From Eledone cirrhosa (lineage: Eukaryota; Mollusca; Cephalopoda; Octopoda; Eledonidae): 64,000 nt of DNA. Shown here in pieces: positions 1 through 11,126 of this stretch. The notes under the pieces were generated by a model that ran no database searches, was not told where the DNA came from, and saw nothing but the letters and a program-made list of their open reading frames with translations. The stretch lies in the NCBI GenBank assembly GCA_964016885.1, contig OZ024741.1:34172027-34236026 (forward strand). The letters run 5' to 3'. Each line of letters begins with the position of its first letter. The stretch's first letter is position 1. The position numbers and the translations under genes are program-made.

Positions 1-402
1 GCAATGCTGCATGGCAGTGAGACCTGGGCATTGTGTGCAGAGGATATACGCAGACTAAAGAGGAACGAAGCTTGCATGCTCCGCTGGATGTGTAACAGTA
101 ATATACGTGAACGGCAAAGCATAAATGAACTAAGGAAAAAATTAGAGATAAGAGGGATCAGATGTTGTTTACTCGAGAGAAGGCTACGTTGGTATGGACA
201 CGTGATGCGCATGAAAGTCGATAGCTGTATAACAAATTGCAGGGCAATAAAGATAGACGGTAGTCACGGAATAGGCAGACCTAGAAAAACCTGGGACAAG
301 CTGATAAACTCCGACATCACACACTTACACCTCTCCAAGACAATGTCACTGGACCGAGACCTTTGGCGGTACTCAGTAACAGAGAAGACCCGCCTTACCT
401 AA
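1..402 (+). pseudogene. LINE-A ORF, C-terminal part (partial at the left edge)
   Basis: The frame is open from the window edge to a TAA at 400-402. It encodes the C-terminal region of a non-LTR retrotransposon polyprotein, beyond the reverse transcriptase. The diagnostic strings MLHGSETWAL, RNEACMLRWMCNSNIRERQS and RRLRWYGHVMRM are shared with the copies at 61054-62490, 62988-64000 and 1124-1819. The visible 133 codons have no internal stop and end in TRLT, the same terminus as the 61054 copy. The function of this domain is not established; it is a regular companion of the RT in RTE-like and related LINEs. The 5' part lies outside the window, so whether the whole copy is intact cannot be judged. 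Confidence 0.85.
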
Positions 403-800
403 ATATATAGTAAAACCTACTCCAGCCAGTAGGCATCTCTAACAAAATACACCCCGTCCCACCACCACCACCCCCACCCCATCCACACCACCCCGTTCTA
501 TGTAAAGTTATGTTGGTGCCGCGCCATCCAGGCCGAAACAAATGAGATCGTGTAGGTGTCACGACAAAAAAACACACAGTCCACGCTGTAATGTGGCCGT
601 GTAGGCAACACGGGAAAAACCTCCCAGACCCACACTGTAAATGTGGTTGGTGTTAGGAAGGGCATCCAACTGTAGAAAACCTGCCAGACAGTCCTATGCG
701 AGCAAGACAATCACTCTTGCCTCAAGTGGGACTACCCCCGTCTAAACCCATGCAAGCGTGGAACACGGACGTTAAACGTTGATGATGATGATGATGATGT
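1..800 (+). mobile_element. LINE-A copy 1: ORF end plus complete 3' UTR and GAT tail
   Basis: After the stop at 402 comes a 3' UTR with a C-rich stretch (about 450-490). Two loosely repeated blocks containing GTGTAGGTGTCACGAC-type and CCCACACTGTAAATGT-type strings follow, then a conserved terminal block (about 650-780). The copy ends in (GATGAT)n at about 781-800. The same 3' UTR, reversed, follows the ORFs at 61054 and 62988. This shows that the widespread short CATCATCATC-CGTTTAACGTCC repeat is the LINE-A 3' end and not an independent element. Confidence 0.85.
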
Positions 801-830
801 ATGTGTATATATATGTATATATATATATGT
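801..830. repeat. TA/TG microsatellite between two opposed LINE-A tails
   Basis: A short (TA)n/(TATG)n stretch separates the GAT tail of copy 1 from the ATC tail of the copy that follows in reverse orientation. Many LINE-A tails in the window abut TA arrays like this one. Confidence 0.8.
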
Positions 831-1819
831 ATCATCATCACCGTTTTACGTCCGTTCTTCCACGCTAGCATGGGTTAGACGGGTTGTCCTGTTGTGGGCA
901 GTGTCTGGTCGGCTGACCATGCCTTGCTCATACAGGAACTGATCTGGCTTGATTTCTACAGCTGGATGCCCTTCCTAACACCAACCTCATTTACAGTGAG
1001 TGCTGGGTGCTTTTTCGTGGCGCCTACCCGTCCACTTTACAGTGTGGGCTGGGTGCTTTTTTTGCCGTGGCACCTCCACGGCCACCTTGCGGTGGAGGGG
1101 GTGGGGCATATTGTCTATATGCTTCAGCATGTACCCATGGGAGGTCGGGTACCCTGTATTACTGCGTGACGCCAGAAGTCACGGTCGTGTGTCATTGACT
1201 TTGAGAGGTGTAGTTGGGTAAGGTCGGCTTTTATCACCTCATCCCAAGTCATCTTGGGTCTCCCCACTCCGCGGTTTCCATCAACTTCTAGTGCTCTGCA
1301 CCTTTTTATGCAGCTGTCATCCTTCATACGCATCACATGTCCATACCAGCGTAACCGCCTCTCCTGCACGCAGCATTTGATTCCTCTTATGCTCAGTCTC
1401 TCTCTCAATTCCTTTATGCTTTGTCGTTCACGTATATTACTGTTACACATCCATCGGAGCATGCAGGCTTCGTTTCTCTCTAATCTACGTAAGTCTTCCA
1501 CCTTCAGCGCCCAGGTCTCACTACCATGCAACATCGCTGTTCGGATACACGCATCATACAGTCTGCCTTTCATTCTGAGGGAGAAGCCTTTTGCAGCTAG
1601 CAGTGGTAGTAGTTCCCTAAACTTCTTCCATCCCGTTCTTACCCTAGTTATTGTACTTTCTGAGCACCCACCTCCGTTGCTAATTCGGTCACCTAGGTAG
1701 CAGAAGCTGTCTACTGTTTCTACAGGGCCCTCCCAGAGATTGGTGGTACTTGTTTCCTGTGGCTGTTTGCTTGCTGTTTCACCACAGCTGCTGCATGTGA
1801 ATCCTACATTCTTATCCAC
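831..1819 (-). mobile_element. LINE-A copy 4 (divergent subfamily), 5'-truncated
   Basis: Read on the minus strand, this runs from a truncated ORF (1819 down to 1124) through a 3' UTR to a (GAT)n tail at about 831-840. The 3' UTR contains the CTGGATGCCCTTCCTAACAC block in reverse sense (968-987 on +). The copy is clearly more diverged from copies 1-3 than those are from each other, so it belongs to an older subfamily. Its 5' break at 1819 abuts a long TA array. Confidence 0.85.
1124..1819 (-). pseudogene. LINE-A ORF C-terminal fragment, divergent subfamily
   Basis: 231 codons are open with no stop. The frame starts in the second half of the zinc finger (the remaining Cys pair lies near FTCSSCGE) and continues through ETVDSFCYLGDRIS, GWKKFRELLPLLAAKGFSL, MLHGSETWAL, RNEACMLRWMCNSNIRERQS and RRLRWYGHVMRM. 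RT motifs are absent because the copy is 5'-truncated. It ends in PPMGTC instead of TRLT, so the last codons have shifted or diverged. The first Met lies inside the domain and is not a real start. Confidence 0.8.
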
Positions 1820-1826
1820 ATATATA

Positions 1827-1883
<57 letters not shown>

Positions 1884-1930
1884 TATATACATACATTCAC
1901 TCTCCAGACGCATAAGGGGGGGGGGGGGCT
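1820..1930. repeat. TA microsatellite followed by a poly-G run
   Basis: (TA)n with TG interruptions occupies about 1820-1880, then a dozen consecutive G around 1917-1929. No coding signal is seen. Confidence 0.9.
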
Positions 1931-2061
1931 ACAGCTTAAATCTGTCCATTCTACACACATGATGTTACCATGCCAACATCCAAGTTAAGGGATTCATCTA
2001 TTGTACCTTTTCCCCTTGTTGTTGTTGTCTTTTCATGTTGTTTTATCCTCCATTGCTATTG

Positions 2062-5000
2062 CCAACAACACCTACCATCACACCACTACTACTGCCATCA
2101 CCATCACACCACCACTACTACCATCACACCACTACTACTGCCATCACCATCACACCACCACTACTACCATCACACCACTACTACTGCCATCACCATCACA
2201 CAACCACTACTACCATCACACCACTACTACTACCATCACCATCACACCACCACTACTACCATCACACCACTACTACTGCCATCACTATCACACAACCACT
2301 ACTACCATCACACCACCACTACTGCCATCACCATCACACAACCACTACTACCATCACACCACTACTACTGCCATCACCATCACACAACCACTACTACCAT
2401 CACACCACTACTACTACCATCACCATCACACCACCACTACTACCATCACACCACTACTACTGCCATCACTATCACACAACCACTACTACCATCACACCAC
2501 CACTACTGCCATCACCATCACACAACCACTACTACCATCACACCACTACTACTGCCATCACCATCACACAACCACTACTACCATCACACCACTACTACTG
2601 CCATCACCATCACACAACCACTACTACCATCACACCACTACTACTACCATCACCATCACACCACCACTACTACCATCACACCACTACTACTGCCATCACC
2701 ATCACACAACCACTACTACCATCACACCACTACTACTGCCATCACCATCACACAACCACTACTACCATCACACCACTACTACTGCCATCACCATCACACA
2801 ACCACTACTACCATCACACCACTACTACTACCATCACCATCACACCACCACTACTACCATCACACCACTACTACTGCCATCACCATCACACAACCACTAC
2901 TACCATCACACCACTACTACTGCCATCACCATCACACAACCACTACTACCATCACACCACTACTACTACCATCACCATCACACCACTACTACTACCATCA
3001 CACCACTACTACTGCCATCACCATCACACAACCACTACTACCATCACACCACTACTACTGCCATCACCATCACACAACCACTACTACCATCACACCACTA
3101 CTACTGCCATCACCATCACACAACCACTACTACCATCACACCACTACTACTGCCATCACCATCACACAACCACTACTACCATCACACCACCACTACTGCC
3201 ATCACCATCAAACCACTACTACTGCCATCACCATCACACAACCACTACTACCATCACACCACTACTACTACCATCACCATCACACCACCCTACTACCATC
3301 ACACCACCACTACTGCCATCACCATCACACAACCACTACTACCATCACACCACCACTACTGCCATCACCATCACACAACCACTACTACCATCACACCACC
3401 ACTACTGCCATCACCATCACACAACCACTACTACCATCACACCACCACTACTGCCATCACCATCACACAACCACTACTACCATCACACCACCACTACTGC
3501 CATCACCATCACACAACCACTACTACCATCACACCACCACTACTGCCATCACCATCACACAACCACTACTACCATCACACCACTACTACTGCCATCACCA
3601 TCACACAACCACTACTACCATCACACCACTACTACTGCCATCACCATCACACAACCACTACTACCATCACACCACTACTACTACCATCACCATCACACCA
3701 CCACTACTACCATCACACCACTACTACTGCCATCACCATCACACAACCACTACTACCATCACACCACTACTACTACCATCACCATCACACAACCACTACT
3801 ACCATCACACCACCACTACTGCCATCACCATCACACAACCACTACTACCATCACACCACTACTACTGCCATCACCATCACACAACCACTACTACCATCAC
3901 ACCACTACTACTGCCATCACCATCACACAACCACTACTACCATCACACCACTACTACTGCCATCACCATCACACAACCACTACTACCATCACACCACTAC
4001 TACTGCCATCACCATCACACAACCACTACTACCATCACACCACTACTACTGCCATCACCATCACACAACCACTACTACCATCACACCACTACTACTGCCA
4101 TCACCATCACACAACCACTACTACCATCACACCACTACTACTGCCATAACCATCACACCACTACTACTGCCATCACCATCACACAACCACTACTACCATC
4201 ACACCACTACTACTGCCATCACCATCACACAACCACTACTACCATCACACCACTACTACTGCCATCACCATCACACAACCACTACTACCATCACACCACC
4301 ACTACTGCCATCACCATCAAACCACTACTACTGCCATCACCATCACACAACCACTACTACCATCACACCACTACTACTGCCATCACCATCACACAACCAC
4401 TACTACCATCACACCACCACTACTGCCATCACCATCAAACCACTGCTACTGCCATCACCATCACACCACCACTACTACCATCACACCACCACTATTGCCA
4501 TCACCATCAAACCTCTACTACTGCCATCACCATCACACCACCACTATTACCATCACACCACCACTACTACCATCACACCACCACTACTACCATCACACCA
4601 CCACTACTACTGCCATCACCATCACACCACCACTACTACCATCACACCACTACTACTACCATCACACCACTACTACTACCATCACCATCACACCACCACT
4701 ACTACCATCACACCCCCACTACTACCATCACACCACTACTACTGCCATCACCATCACACCATCATTACTACCATCACACCACCACTACTACCATCACCAT
4801 CACACCACCACTATTACCATCACACCACCACTACTACCACCACACCACCACTACTACCATCACCATCACACCACCACTATTACCATCACACCACCACTAC
4901 TACCATCACACCACCACTACTACCATCACACCACCACTAATACCATCACACCACCACTACTACCATCACACCACTACTACTGCCATCACCATCAAACCAC

Positions 5001-5800
5001 CACTACTACCATCACCATCACACCACCACTACTACCATCACACCACCACTACTGCCATCACCATTACACCACCACTACTACCGCCATCACTATCACACCA
5101 CTACTACTGCCATCACCATCACACCACCACTACTACCATCACACCACCACTACTACCATCACACCACTACTACTGCCATCACCATCACACCACTACTACT
5201 ACCATCACCATCACACCACTACTACTACCATCACCATCACACCACTACTACTGCCATCACCATCACACCACTACTACTACCATCACCATCACACCACCAC
5301 TACTACCATCACCATCACACCACTACTACTACCATCACCATCACACCACTACTACTGCCATCACCATCACACCACCACTACTACCATCACCATCACACCA
5401 CCACTACTACCATCACACCACTACTACTGCCATCACCATCAAACAACCACTACTACCATCACACCACTACTACTGCCATCACCACCACACCACCACTACT
5501 ACCATCACCATCACACCACCACTACTACCATCACACCACTACTACTGCCATCACCATCACACCTACCATCACACTACTACTACTACCATCACCATTACAC
5601 CACCACTACTACCATCACACCACTACTACTGCCATCACCATCACACCTACCATCACACCACTACTACTACCATCACCATTACACCACCACTACTACCATC
5701 ACATCACTACTACTACCATCACCATCACACCATCATTACTGCCACCACCACCACTACTACTACCATCACCACACTATTAGTACCATCACCACACTATCAC
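2062..5800. repeat. CAC/CAT satellite, 46-bp unit
   Basis: The homogeneous core (about 2076-4440) repeats every 46 bases, measured from successive GCCATCACCATCACA strings (2554 to 2600; 3315 to 3361). Each unit is built from CAC, CAT and ACT triplets. From about 4440 the order becomes irregular, with shorter mixed units. The + strand contains almost no TAA, TAG or TGA, and 46 is not a multiple of 3, so all three + frames stay open for up to 1371 codons and spell the same Thr/His/Pro/Leu/Tyr peptide. These frames are composition artefacts, not genes. Confidence 0.95.
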
Positions 5801-6110
5801 CACAACACCACCACCAACAACAATGCCAACTCTACTATCATCAGCACATCATCACCACTACACCAACACCACTATCAACACACCACCACCACCACCATCA
5901 TCATACCTACTCCAACACCACACCAACTCCACCAACACCACACCAACTCCACCAACACCACACCAACTCCACCACCACACCAACTCCACCACCAACGCCA
6001 CACCAACTCCACCACTACACCAACTCCACCACCACACCAACTCCACCAGAACTATACCATCGCACTAACAACAACATTACAGTAACACACACACACACAC
6101 CACTTAAGTA
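5801..6110. repeat. CACCAACTCCAC minisatellite and CA tail
   Basis: This continues the satellite with a different unit, CACACCAACTCCACCA and variants (about 5920-6050). It closes with a short CA run at 6085-6100. No stop-free frame here is believable as a gene. Confidence 0.85.
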
Positions 6111-6156
6111 CTAACACCACAACAACAGCTACAGCACTACAACAAACTGAAGCTGT

Positions 6157-6176
6157 GGGGGGGGGGGGGGGGGGGC
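6157..6176. repeat. Poly-G run of about 19 bases
   Basis: An uninterrupted G tract. Homopolymers of this length are unreliable in assemblies, so the exact length should not be trusted. Confidence 0.8.
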
Positions 6177-6473
6177 AATTGTGGCGATGGGGGAATGTCC
6201 CCTCCTCCTCACCTACCCACCTCTTCTGCGACTGCTGCAGCAGCAGCATCAGTAGAATTCCTGTGGCTGATTCTTCAGTTGAAATCTTAACCAACTCTCT
6301 CCCAGGGCAGCAGGAGTGGAGAGGAAATTCCTGCTAAGTTATCCTGGTTTCTGCTAGGACCTACTTTACCATTCTTAAAACTCTGCTGACACAGAGAGGT
6401 GGGGGAGGAGGAGGAAGAGATGTTGTGGTGGAAGAAAGGGAGGAAGGCATTGTCACCATCACCATTATTGTGA

Positions 6474-6652
6474 ATTGGCAGTATCGGTAGAGGGTTGGAT
6501 GCCATGTTTTCTAGCATAGTTATGTCCCTTTACAGTCTGAGTTCAAATCCCGCCGAGGTTAACTTTGCCTTTCATCCTTACGGGGTCGATAAGATAAAGT
6601 ACCAGTAATGTACTGGGTAATTGCTGGCCTTGTGCCTAAAGTAGAAACAATT
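6474..6652 (+). mobile_element. tRNA-derived SINE, type 1, full length
   Basis: It begins at TTGGCAGTATCGGTAGAGG (A-box-like region) and has a B-box-like GAGTTCAAATCCCGCC. The body includes CCTTACGGGGTCGATAA and AGTACCAGTAATGTACTGGG, and it ends at GCCTTGTGCCTAAAGTAGAAAC plus AATTATT. The split pol III promoter marks it as tRNA-derived, resembling SINEs described from octopus. It is not a functional tRNA gene: no acceptor stem or anticodon arm can be folded confidently by eye. Confidence 0.85.
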
Positions 6653-6892
6653 ATTGTCACCACCACTTCCATCACCGTCACTGCTGCCACTGTCACCACC
6701 ACCATTACTGTCACCACTGTCACCACTGTCACCACCACCATTACTGCCACTGTCACCACCACCATCACTGTCACCACTGTCACCACCACCATTACTGTCA
6801 CCACTGTCACCACCACCATTACTGCCATTGTCACCACCACCATCACTGTCATCAACACCACAACCATCACCACCACCACCACCACCACTTTT
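6653..6892. repeat. CACTGTCACCACCACCATTA minisatellite
   Basis: About 240 bases of tandem CACTGTCACCACCACCATTA-like units of roughly 20-30 bp. They directly follow the SINE tail, as if grown from it. The long Thr/Val or Val/Met frames are compositional. Confidence 0.85.
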
Positions 6893-7160
6893 GTACCCTC
6901 AACACAACCTGGTACCTCCAACATACTCTGGTACCCCAGTATACCTCAGTACTCTAACATCCCCTGCTGTACTAAGATACTGTCTTATCATGTCTAACAC
7001 CCTGCTGTTCTAAATTACTCTAAATTCATCATAAGTTTTGGATTCTTTTACTGATTTCAGCCATGGACTGTGGCCGTGGTAGGGCACTACCTTCAAGGAT
7101 TTTAGCAAATACTTAAATATACACATACATACATATGCACACAGACACACACACACACAT
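6893..7160. other. No gene seen; short tandem GTACC/CTCTAACA motifs and a CA run
   Basis: A few imperfect CCAACATACTCTGGTACC-type repeats lie at 6905-7000, and a CA run at 7139-7159. I see no splice-bounded frame. Confidence 0.5.
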
Positions 7161-7228
7161 AGTTTGGGAGGGTAATGCTGCCAATAAATCACATGCACCT
7201 GTTGGTTTTCATTTCAATTTATTATAAA
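7161..7228 (-). mobile_element. Family D fragment
   Basis: AGTTTGGGAGGGTAATGC and the following TTCAATTTATTATAAATTA match the outer arm of the family D elements at 11745 and 39921, in the same orientation as their left arms. Only about 65 bases remain. Confidence 0.6.
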
Positions 7229-7468
7229 TTAAAAACTTGGTAAAATGTTTATCCAGGGACCGAGGACACAGGATGTCTTGATGGCAACCAGCATGGAAAG
7301 AAGCCCTTGGTTAAAGCTTATTTATTATTTGCTTATCTTCAGTTCTTCTGGCCATGTTTCTGGCTGGGACACCCCTCTCTGTGTGTATTTGTGTGTTTCA
7401 TACACATTTAACTATCAGTATATACGTACATCTTTAATTGTTTACTTGTATTTCACACTTTACTGCAT

Positions 7469-7545
7469 CCTTGGTTCAAATTCCACTAGATTTCATTTTG
7501 CCTTTCATCCCCCTTTCTAGAATCATTAAAATAAGTTCTACTTGA
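7469..7545 (+). mobile_element. Degenerate type 1 SINE fragment
   Basis: TTGGTTCAAATTCCACTAG (B-box-like) is followed by TTTTGCCTTTCATCCCCC, matching the centre of the type 1 SINE. Both ends are lost. Confidence 0.55.
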
Positions 7546-7552
7546 AATCTCA

Positions 7553-7763
7553 ACCCATCATATTTACATTACTCTGTATTTACTATTGTATTAGGCTTTA
7601 CCTCACATAATATCAAATCTACGAGATTTTGATATTATTTATTTTGAGAACGATACCATAATGGTGGTATGAGTGGCCAGTTACGGCCAGTTACGGCCAG
7701 TTTGGACAGGAAGAGGTGAGAGAATTCTTGCCAGATAAAGCTGGTTTAAATGCAAAAGGTTAA
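7553..7763 (-). mobile_element. MITE A (TTAA-bounded, piggyBac-like ends), degraded
   Basis: It shares ATTTACATTACTCTGTATTT, the ATTTATTTTGAGAACGATAC region and a GGTTTAAATGCAAAAGGTTAA-type end with the other A copies (20574, 28577, 58576). The right TTAA survives; the left end is eroded. The GGCCAGTTAC unit is tandemly repeated at 7677-7705, a local expansion not seen in the other copies. Confidence 0.7.
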
Positions 7764-7877
7764 AATCATTCAAACCCCCTCCCCCACTATAAAGAAGATA
7801 GTTTCAGTGGGTGTAGTGTAGGGGGGGGGGACACAAAGCAGTCAATCATGGTGTAGGGAGGTATGCTACTTCTACTA

Positions 7878-8062
7878 ATAATTGTTTCTACTTTTGGCAC
7901 AAGGCCAGCAATTATCCTAGTGCATTACTGGTACTTTATTTTATCGACCCCGTAAGGATGAAAGGCAAAGTTAACCTCGGCAGGATTTGAACTCAGACCA
8001 TAAAGGGCCGTAACTCTTTGCTGCAAAGCATGGCGTCAGACCCTCTACCGATACTGCCAATC
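7878..8062 (-). mobile_element. Type 1 SINE, full length
   Basis: The minus-strand copy runs from ACTGCCAATCCACC at its 5' end (about 8062) to AATTGTTTCTACTTTTGGCA at its 3' end (about 7878). The B-box is GATTTGAACTCAGACC read on the + strand. It is close to consensus. Confidence 0.85.
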
Positions 8063-8089
8063 CACCTTCCACTAATAACAGTAATGGCT

Positions 8090-8240
8090 TCTAAATTAGG
8101 CACAAGGCCAGCAATTAATTTTATCAACCCTCAGTATTTGAATGGCACTGTATTTTATATTTTATTGACCCTGGAGGTATGAAAGTCAAAGCAGGATTTG
8201 AACTCAGAATCTCTCATGGTGAAAACACATCCTTAACATA
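8090..8240 (-). mobile_element. Type 1 SINE, old and rearranged
   Basis: TTAGGCACAAGGCCAGCAAT, a duplicated TTTTAT segment and GCAGGATTTGAACTCAGAAT mark a diverged copy immediately next to the younger SINE at 7878. Confidence 0.7.
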
Positions 8241-8511
8241 GCTCAAACCAGATCCCTCTCTCTAATCCTTTTCTTTAGGTCCAGAAAATACTTCAACCAC
8301 TAACAATTAATGCCCTTCTACAAAGCTCAGGTATATATATATATATAGTTACAACAGTGACATATACAGGTACTTAAGTTTCATTGGGTTCTGCGTCTTA
8401 ACTCATTTAGCCTGTTATAAAAAAAATAATAAAGATGGCTTCTGGTTGTTGAATTTGGTTTCTTTTCTGAAGATTATTCAGATGGATTAAGTTAGAAACT
8501 GGTTAGACACA

Positions 8512-8515
8512 CATG

Positions 8516-8600
<85 letters not shown>
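8512..8600. repeat. (CA)n microsatellite, about 44 copies
   Basis: An almost perfect dinucleotide run. Confidence 0.97.
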
Positions 8601-8603
<3 letters not shown>

Positions 8604-8945
8604 GTTCAAAAGGACAAACAAGCAAACGCAGGAGTCAATAGTACATAGTGTTATTAGCTTCATGCTTGATGAGAGTGGGGGAGGTTTCAACGTTTTGGAC
8701 ATAAGCCCTTCTTCAGGAAAGTAGAGAGGAACTCCGAAAGGGTAGTAAGGAGGGAAGTTAACAGGAAGAACACAAAAAGGGAAAAATAAAAATAAATAAA
8801 AGCAGAATTTAAAAAAAGGGAAAATGAAGGCGTTGGGAGGGGTGTACAGGTGCGGGATGGCAAGGGTGTGGTAGTGTGTATAGGGGTGGTAGTGTGTATA
8901 GGGGTGGGTGGAGAGAAAGAGGGTGGGGGGGAAGCAAGAAAATCA
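8601..8945. other. Unclassified sequence with a CTGAAG-hairpin-AAAACG motif and purine-rich tail
   Basis: On the minus strand, 8715-8691 reads CTGAAG, a short hairpin, then AAAACG, resembling the motifs at 25481 and 40169. From 8720 to 8945 the + strand is strongly G/A-rich with a repeated GGGTGGTAGTGTGTATA unit (8870-8905). No supported coding frame. Confidence 0.4.
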
Positions 8946-8949
8946 GAGT

Positions 8950-9592
8950 CCGAGCGTGGATGGCGGGTCTCCTTGCTGGTTGGTTTTGCCCATAAAATCT
9001 GTCCAGCAATTCTTTCCTGAGATTCTAACCACATGCCCATAGTATTGGAGCTGTGATCTCTCAATTCAAAGAAGTAGCGGCTCTAACTAAAATGCCTCTC
9101 TGATCTCCAAGCTGCACACTTAATCAAGTAACGTTACTCCAAAGACCCTTTGGAGGAATCTCATTTCGGCTGCTTGTATTCGCGATCATATTTTGTTGGT
9201 CATTACTCAAGATTCGTGAAGATAGGTTTGGGTTGGCACGAAAACCAAATTGAAGATAGCGAATATGTCTTTTACGTCTACCTCCCTTCTGATTACTGAA
9301 TGCTGAAAGTGGCACATTACTGCACCAGTTCCAGCAATTCTTGCACTTAATTCAACCTCTTGTCTTCCATCACGTGTGAACATGGCCCCAAGATACTTGA
9401 ACTTCTCTACCTGCTTCAGTGGAACTCCATTCACATGTAACGTGCTCTCTGTAGGCTTCCTTGAGAGGACGAGTGTCTCAGTTTTTGTAGCACTGATTTT
9501 CATTCCAGCCATGCAGCACTCTGCATCAAAACTAACAAGTGCATTTACCCTGCTTCCATAATATCTACATCTTCCACCCTGACATCACTATG
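8950..9592 (-). pseudogene. LINE-B fragment (RTE-like C-terminal region), broken
   Basis: On the minus strand, 9512-9207 encodes AGMKISATKTETLVLSRK, QVEKFKYLGAMFTRDGR and VFVPTQTYLHES, a common post-RT region of RTE-like non-LTR retrotransposons. Homology then continues in other frames: AAEMRFLQRVFGVT (about 9170-9125) and ERSQLQYYGHVVR (about 9070-9020). Frame changes and stops show that it is dead. The same family is present at 29764-30187 and 32665-32757. The exact ends are uncertain; a short GATGATGAT run lies just upstream (9597-9610 on +). Confidence 0.75.
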
Positions 9593-9727
9593 AACTGATG
9601 ATGATGATGATAACGATGGCTGTGGTCATGATATCATTACTACCTTCAACAGCAGTTGACCTATGTACTCCCACCACTACCCATCAAAACACACTATACT
9701 CTCTTTATTTATAATTATACTCTTTGC

Positions 9728-9968
9728 TGTACATTTAACTTGTGTTTGTGTATATATGAATGTGTGTGTGTGTGTGCATGCATGTATGTGTATATGTATG
9801 TCTGTGTATATGTATGTGTATGTCACTCTTACACTATGTATGTGTATGTATGTGTGTATATGTATGTGTGTGTTTGTGAGCACTGTATGTATGTGTGTGT
9901 GTTTATGTGTATGTGTGTTTGCGACACCTACCCTGTATGTATGCATGTGTGTCAGTGTGTGTTTGTCA
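9728..9968. repeat. TGTATG/TGTGTG-rich microsatellite
   Basis: About 240 bases of alternating purine-pyrimidine TG, TATG and TGTATG units. Open frames on both strands are compositional. Confidence 0.9.
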
Positions 9969-9969
9969 C

Positions 9970-10300
9970 TCCTACCTTCCCCCTCATAGATTGACTTACA
10001 TCTGTCTATACCAGACATGCTGCTGCTGTTATCCCCCCGTCCCCCTACTCTATCCTCACTAATTCAGTCAGTCAGTCTTTGGCTGAGCTACCTCACAACT
10101 GATGTTGTTTGGTTGTTGTTGTTGTTGTTGTAAACTTAGTCAAACCTCCTCAAATAGAGATTTTTTTATCAGTTTCCTCTTGTTCACACACACACGTATA
10201 TACTGTGTAGTAGCATCTTTTTAAAAAGCTTCCTTTTACACACACACTCACACATATATACATATTATAATCCATGCAAGCATGGAAAATTGATATAAAA
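9970..10300. other. No gene seen; short GTTGTT and CA runs
   Basis: It contains (GTT)n at 10109-10130 and CA stretches at 10185 and 10240. No splice-bounded frame or recognised element. Confidence 0.5.
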
Positions 10301-10466
10301 TAATTGTTTCTACTTTTGGCACAAGGCCAGCAATTACCCAGTACATTACTGGTACTTTATTTTATCGACCCCGTAAGGATGAAAGGCAAAGTTAACCTCG
10401 GCGAGATTTGAACTCAGAATGGCAAGGGCCGTAGCTCTACGCGCTCGACCCTCTACTGATACTGCA
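10301..10466 (-). mobile_element. Type 1 SINE, near full length
   Basis: AATTGTTTCTACTTTTGGCA at the 3' end, CGACCCCGTAAGGATGAAAG in the body, GATTTGAACTCAGAATGG at the B-box, and CCTCTACTGATACTGC at the 5' end. Confidence 0.85.
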
Positions 10467-10646
10467 CATATTGTAGCATATACTTTTTAAATCTTGTTCT
10501 AACATAATCACACACCTATGTAAATACACAATATACACACATGCATATGTATATATGTATGTGTGTTTTTACAGAAAAGAGAGAACTCAATATGTAAAGT
10601 AATTGCGGAGTATATGAGTATATATCTTTTGTTGTCATGATAAAAA

Positions 10647-10815
10647 GTACCCAGTACACATTGTAAATGTGGCTGGCATTAGGAAGAACATCCAGCCAGA
10701 ATCAGTTCTGTATGAGCAAGACACAGTCATCTAATCTGGCTTGTCTCAACTGGGACAACTCGTCTAACCCATGCTAGTGTGGAAAATGGATATTAAACAG
10801 TGGTGATGATGATAT
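10647..10815 (+). mobile_element. LINE-A 3'-end relic with GATGAT tail
   Basis: ATTGTAAATGTGGCTGGCA, AAGAACATCCAGCC, CTAACCCATGCTAGTGTGG and the terminal GATGATGAT match the last 150 bases of LINE-A. Such short copies may be 5'-truncated LINEs or a SINE sharing the LINE tail. Confidence 0.75.
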
Positions 10816-10921
10816 GTTCACTTCCAAGTTGTGTCGAGGGTGAGGAGTAACTACAGTTAAAAAAGGTACTCAGTACATTGGTAGAGTATAGGTATCTTTA
10901 TTATATATATAGAAATGACTT

Positions 10922-11008
10922 CGAACTGTTTCATTTGTATGAAATCATCAGGAATGTCAGATAAAGTTGGTTAGTTCCTGATGAATTCATACGATTGAAA
11001 CAGTTCCA
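10922..11008. repeat. Inverted repeat (fold-back) around CTGATGA
   Basis: The arm at about 10924-10954 (AACTGTTTCATTTGTATG and onward) pairs with 10975-11006 (TTCCTGATGA to GAAACAGTT) with a few mismatches and a roughly 20-base loop. CTGATGA at 10978-10984 and GAAAC at 10997-11001 bracket a tiny hairpin, a hammerhead-like arrangement. A 17-base unit AGTTCCAATCATGTAAG is then duplicated in tandem. Confidence 0.6.
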
Positions 11009-11018
11009 ATCATGTAAG

Positions 11019-11126
11019 AGTTCCAATCATGTAAGAGTAAGACGCAATCTGGCTTGTATCAACTGGGACAACTCATCTAACCCATGCTGGCATGGAAAAT
11101 GGACGTTAAATGGTGATGATGATGTT
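11019..11126 (+). mobile_element. LINE-A 3'-end relic with GATGAT tail
   Basis: CAATCTGGCTTGTATCAAC, CTAACCCATGCTGGCATGG and GGTGATGATGATG match the LINE-A terminus. Confidence 0.7.

Noticed and set aside
1970..6114. Giant open frames (1371, 979, 704 and 539 codons) rich in His, Thr and Pro
   Set aside because: They are all readings of the 46-bp CAC/CAT satellite in different frames. The absence of stop words follows from composition. There is no non-repeat start region or domain.
6157..6176. G-quadruplex promoter element
   Set aside because: A single homopolymer with uncertain length and no nearby gene start; insufficient evidence.
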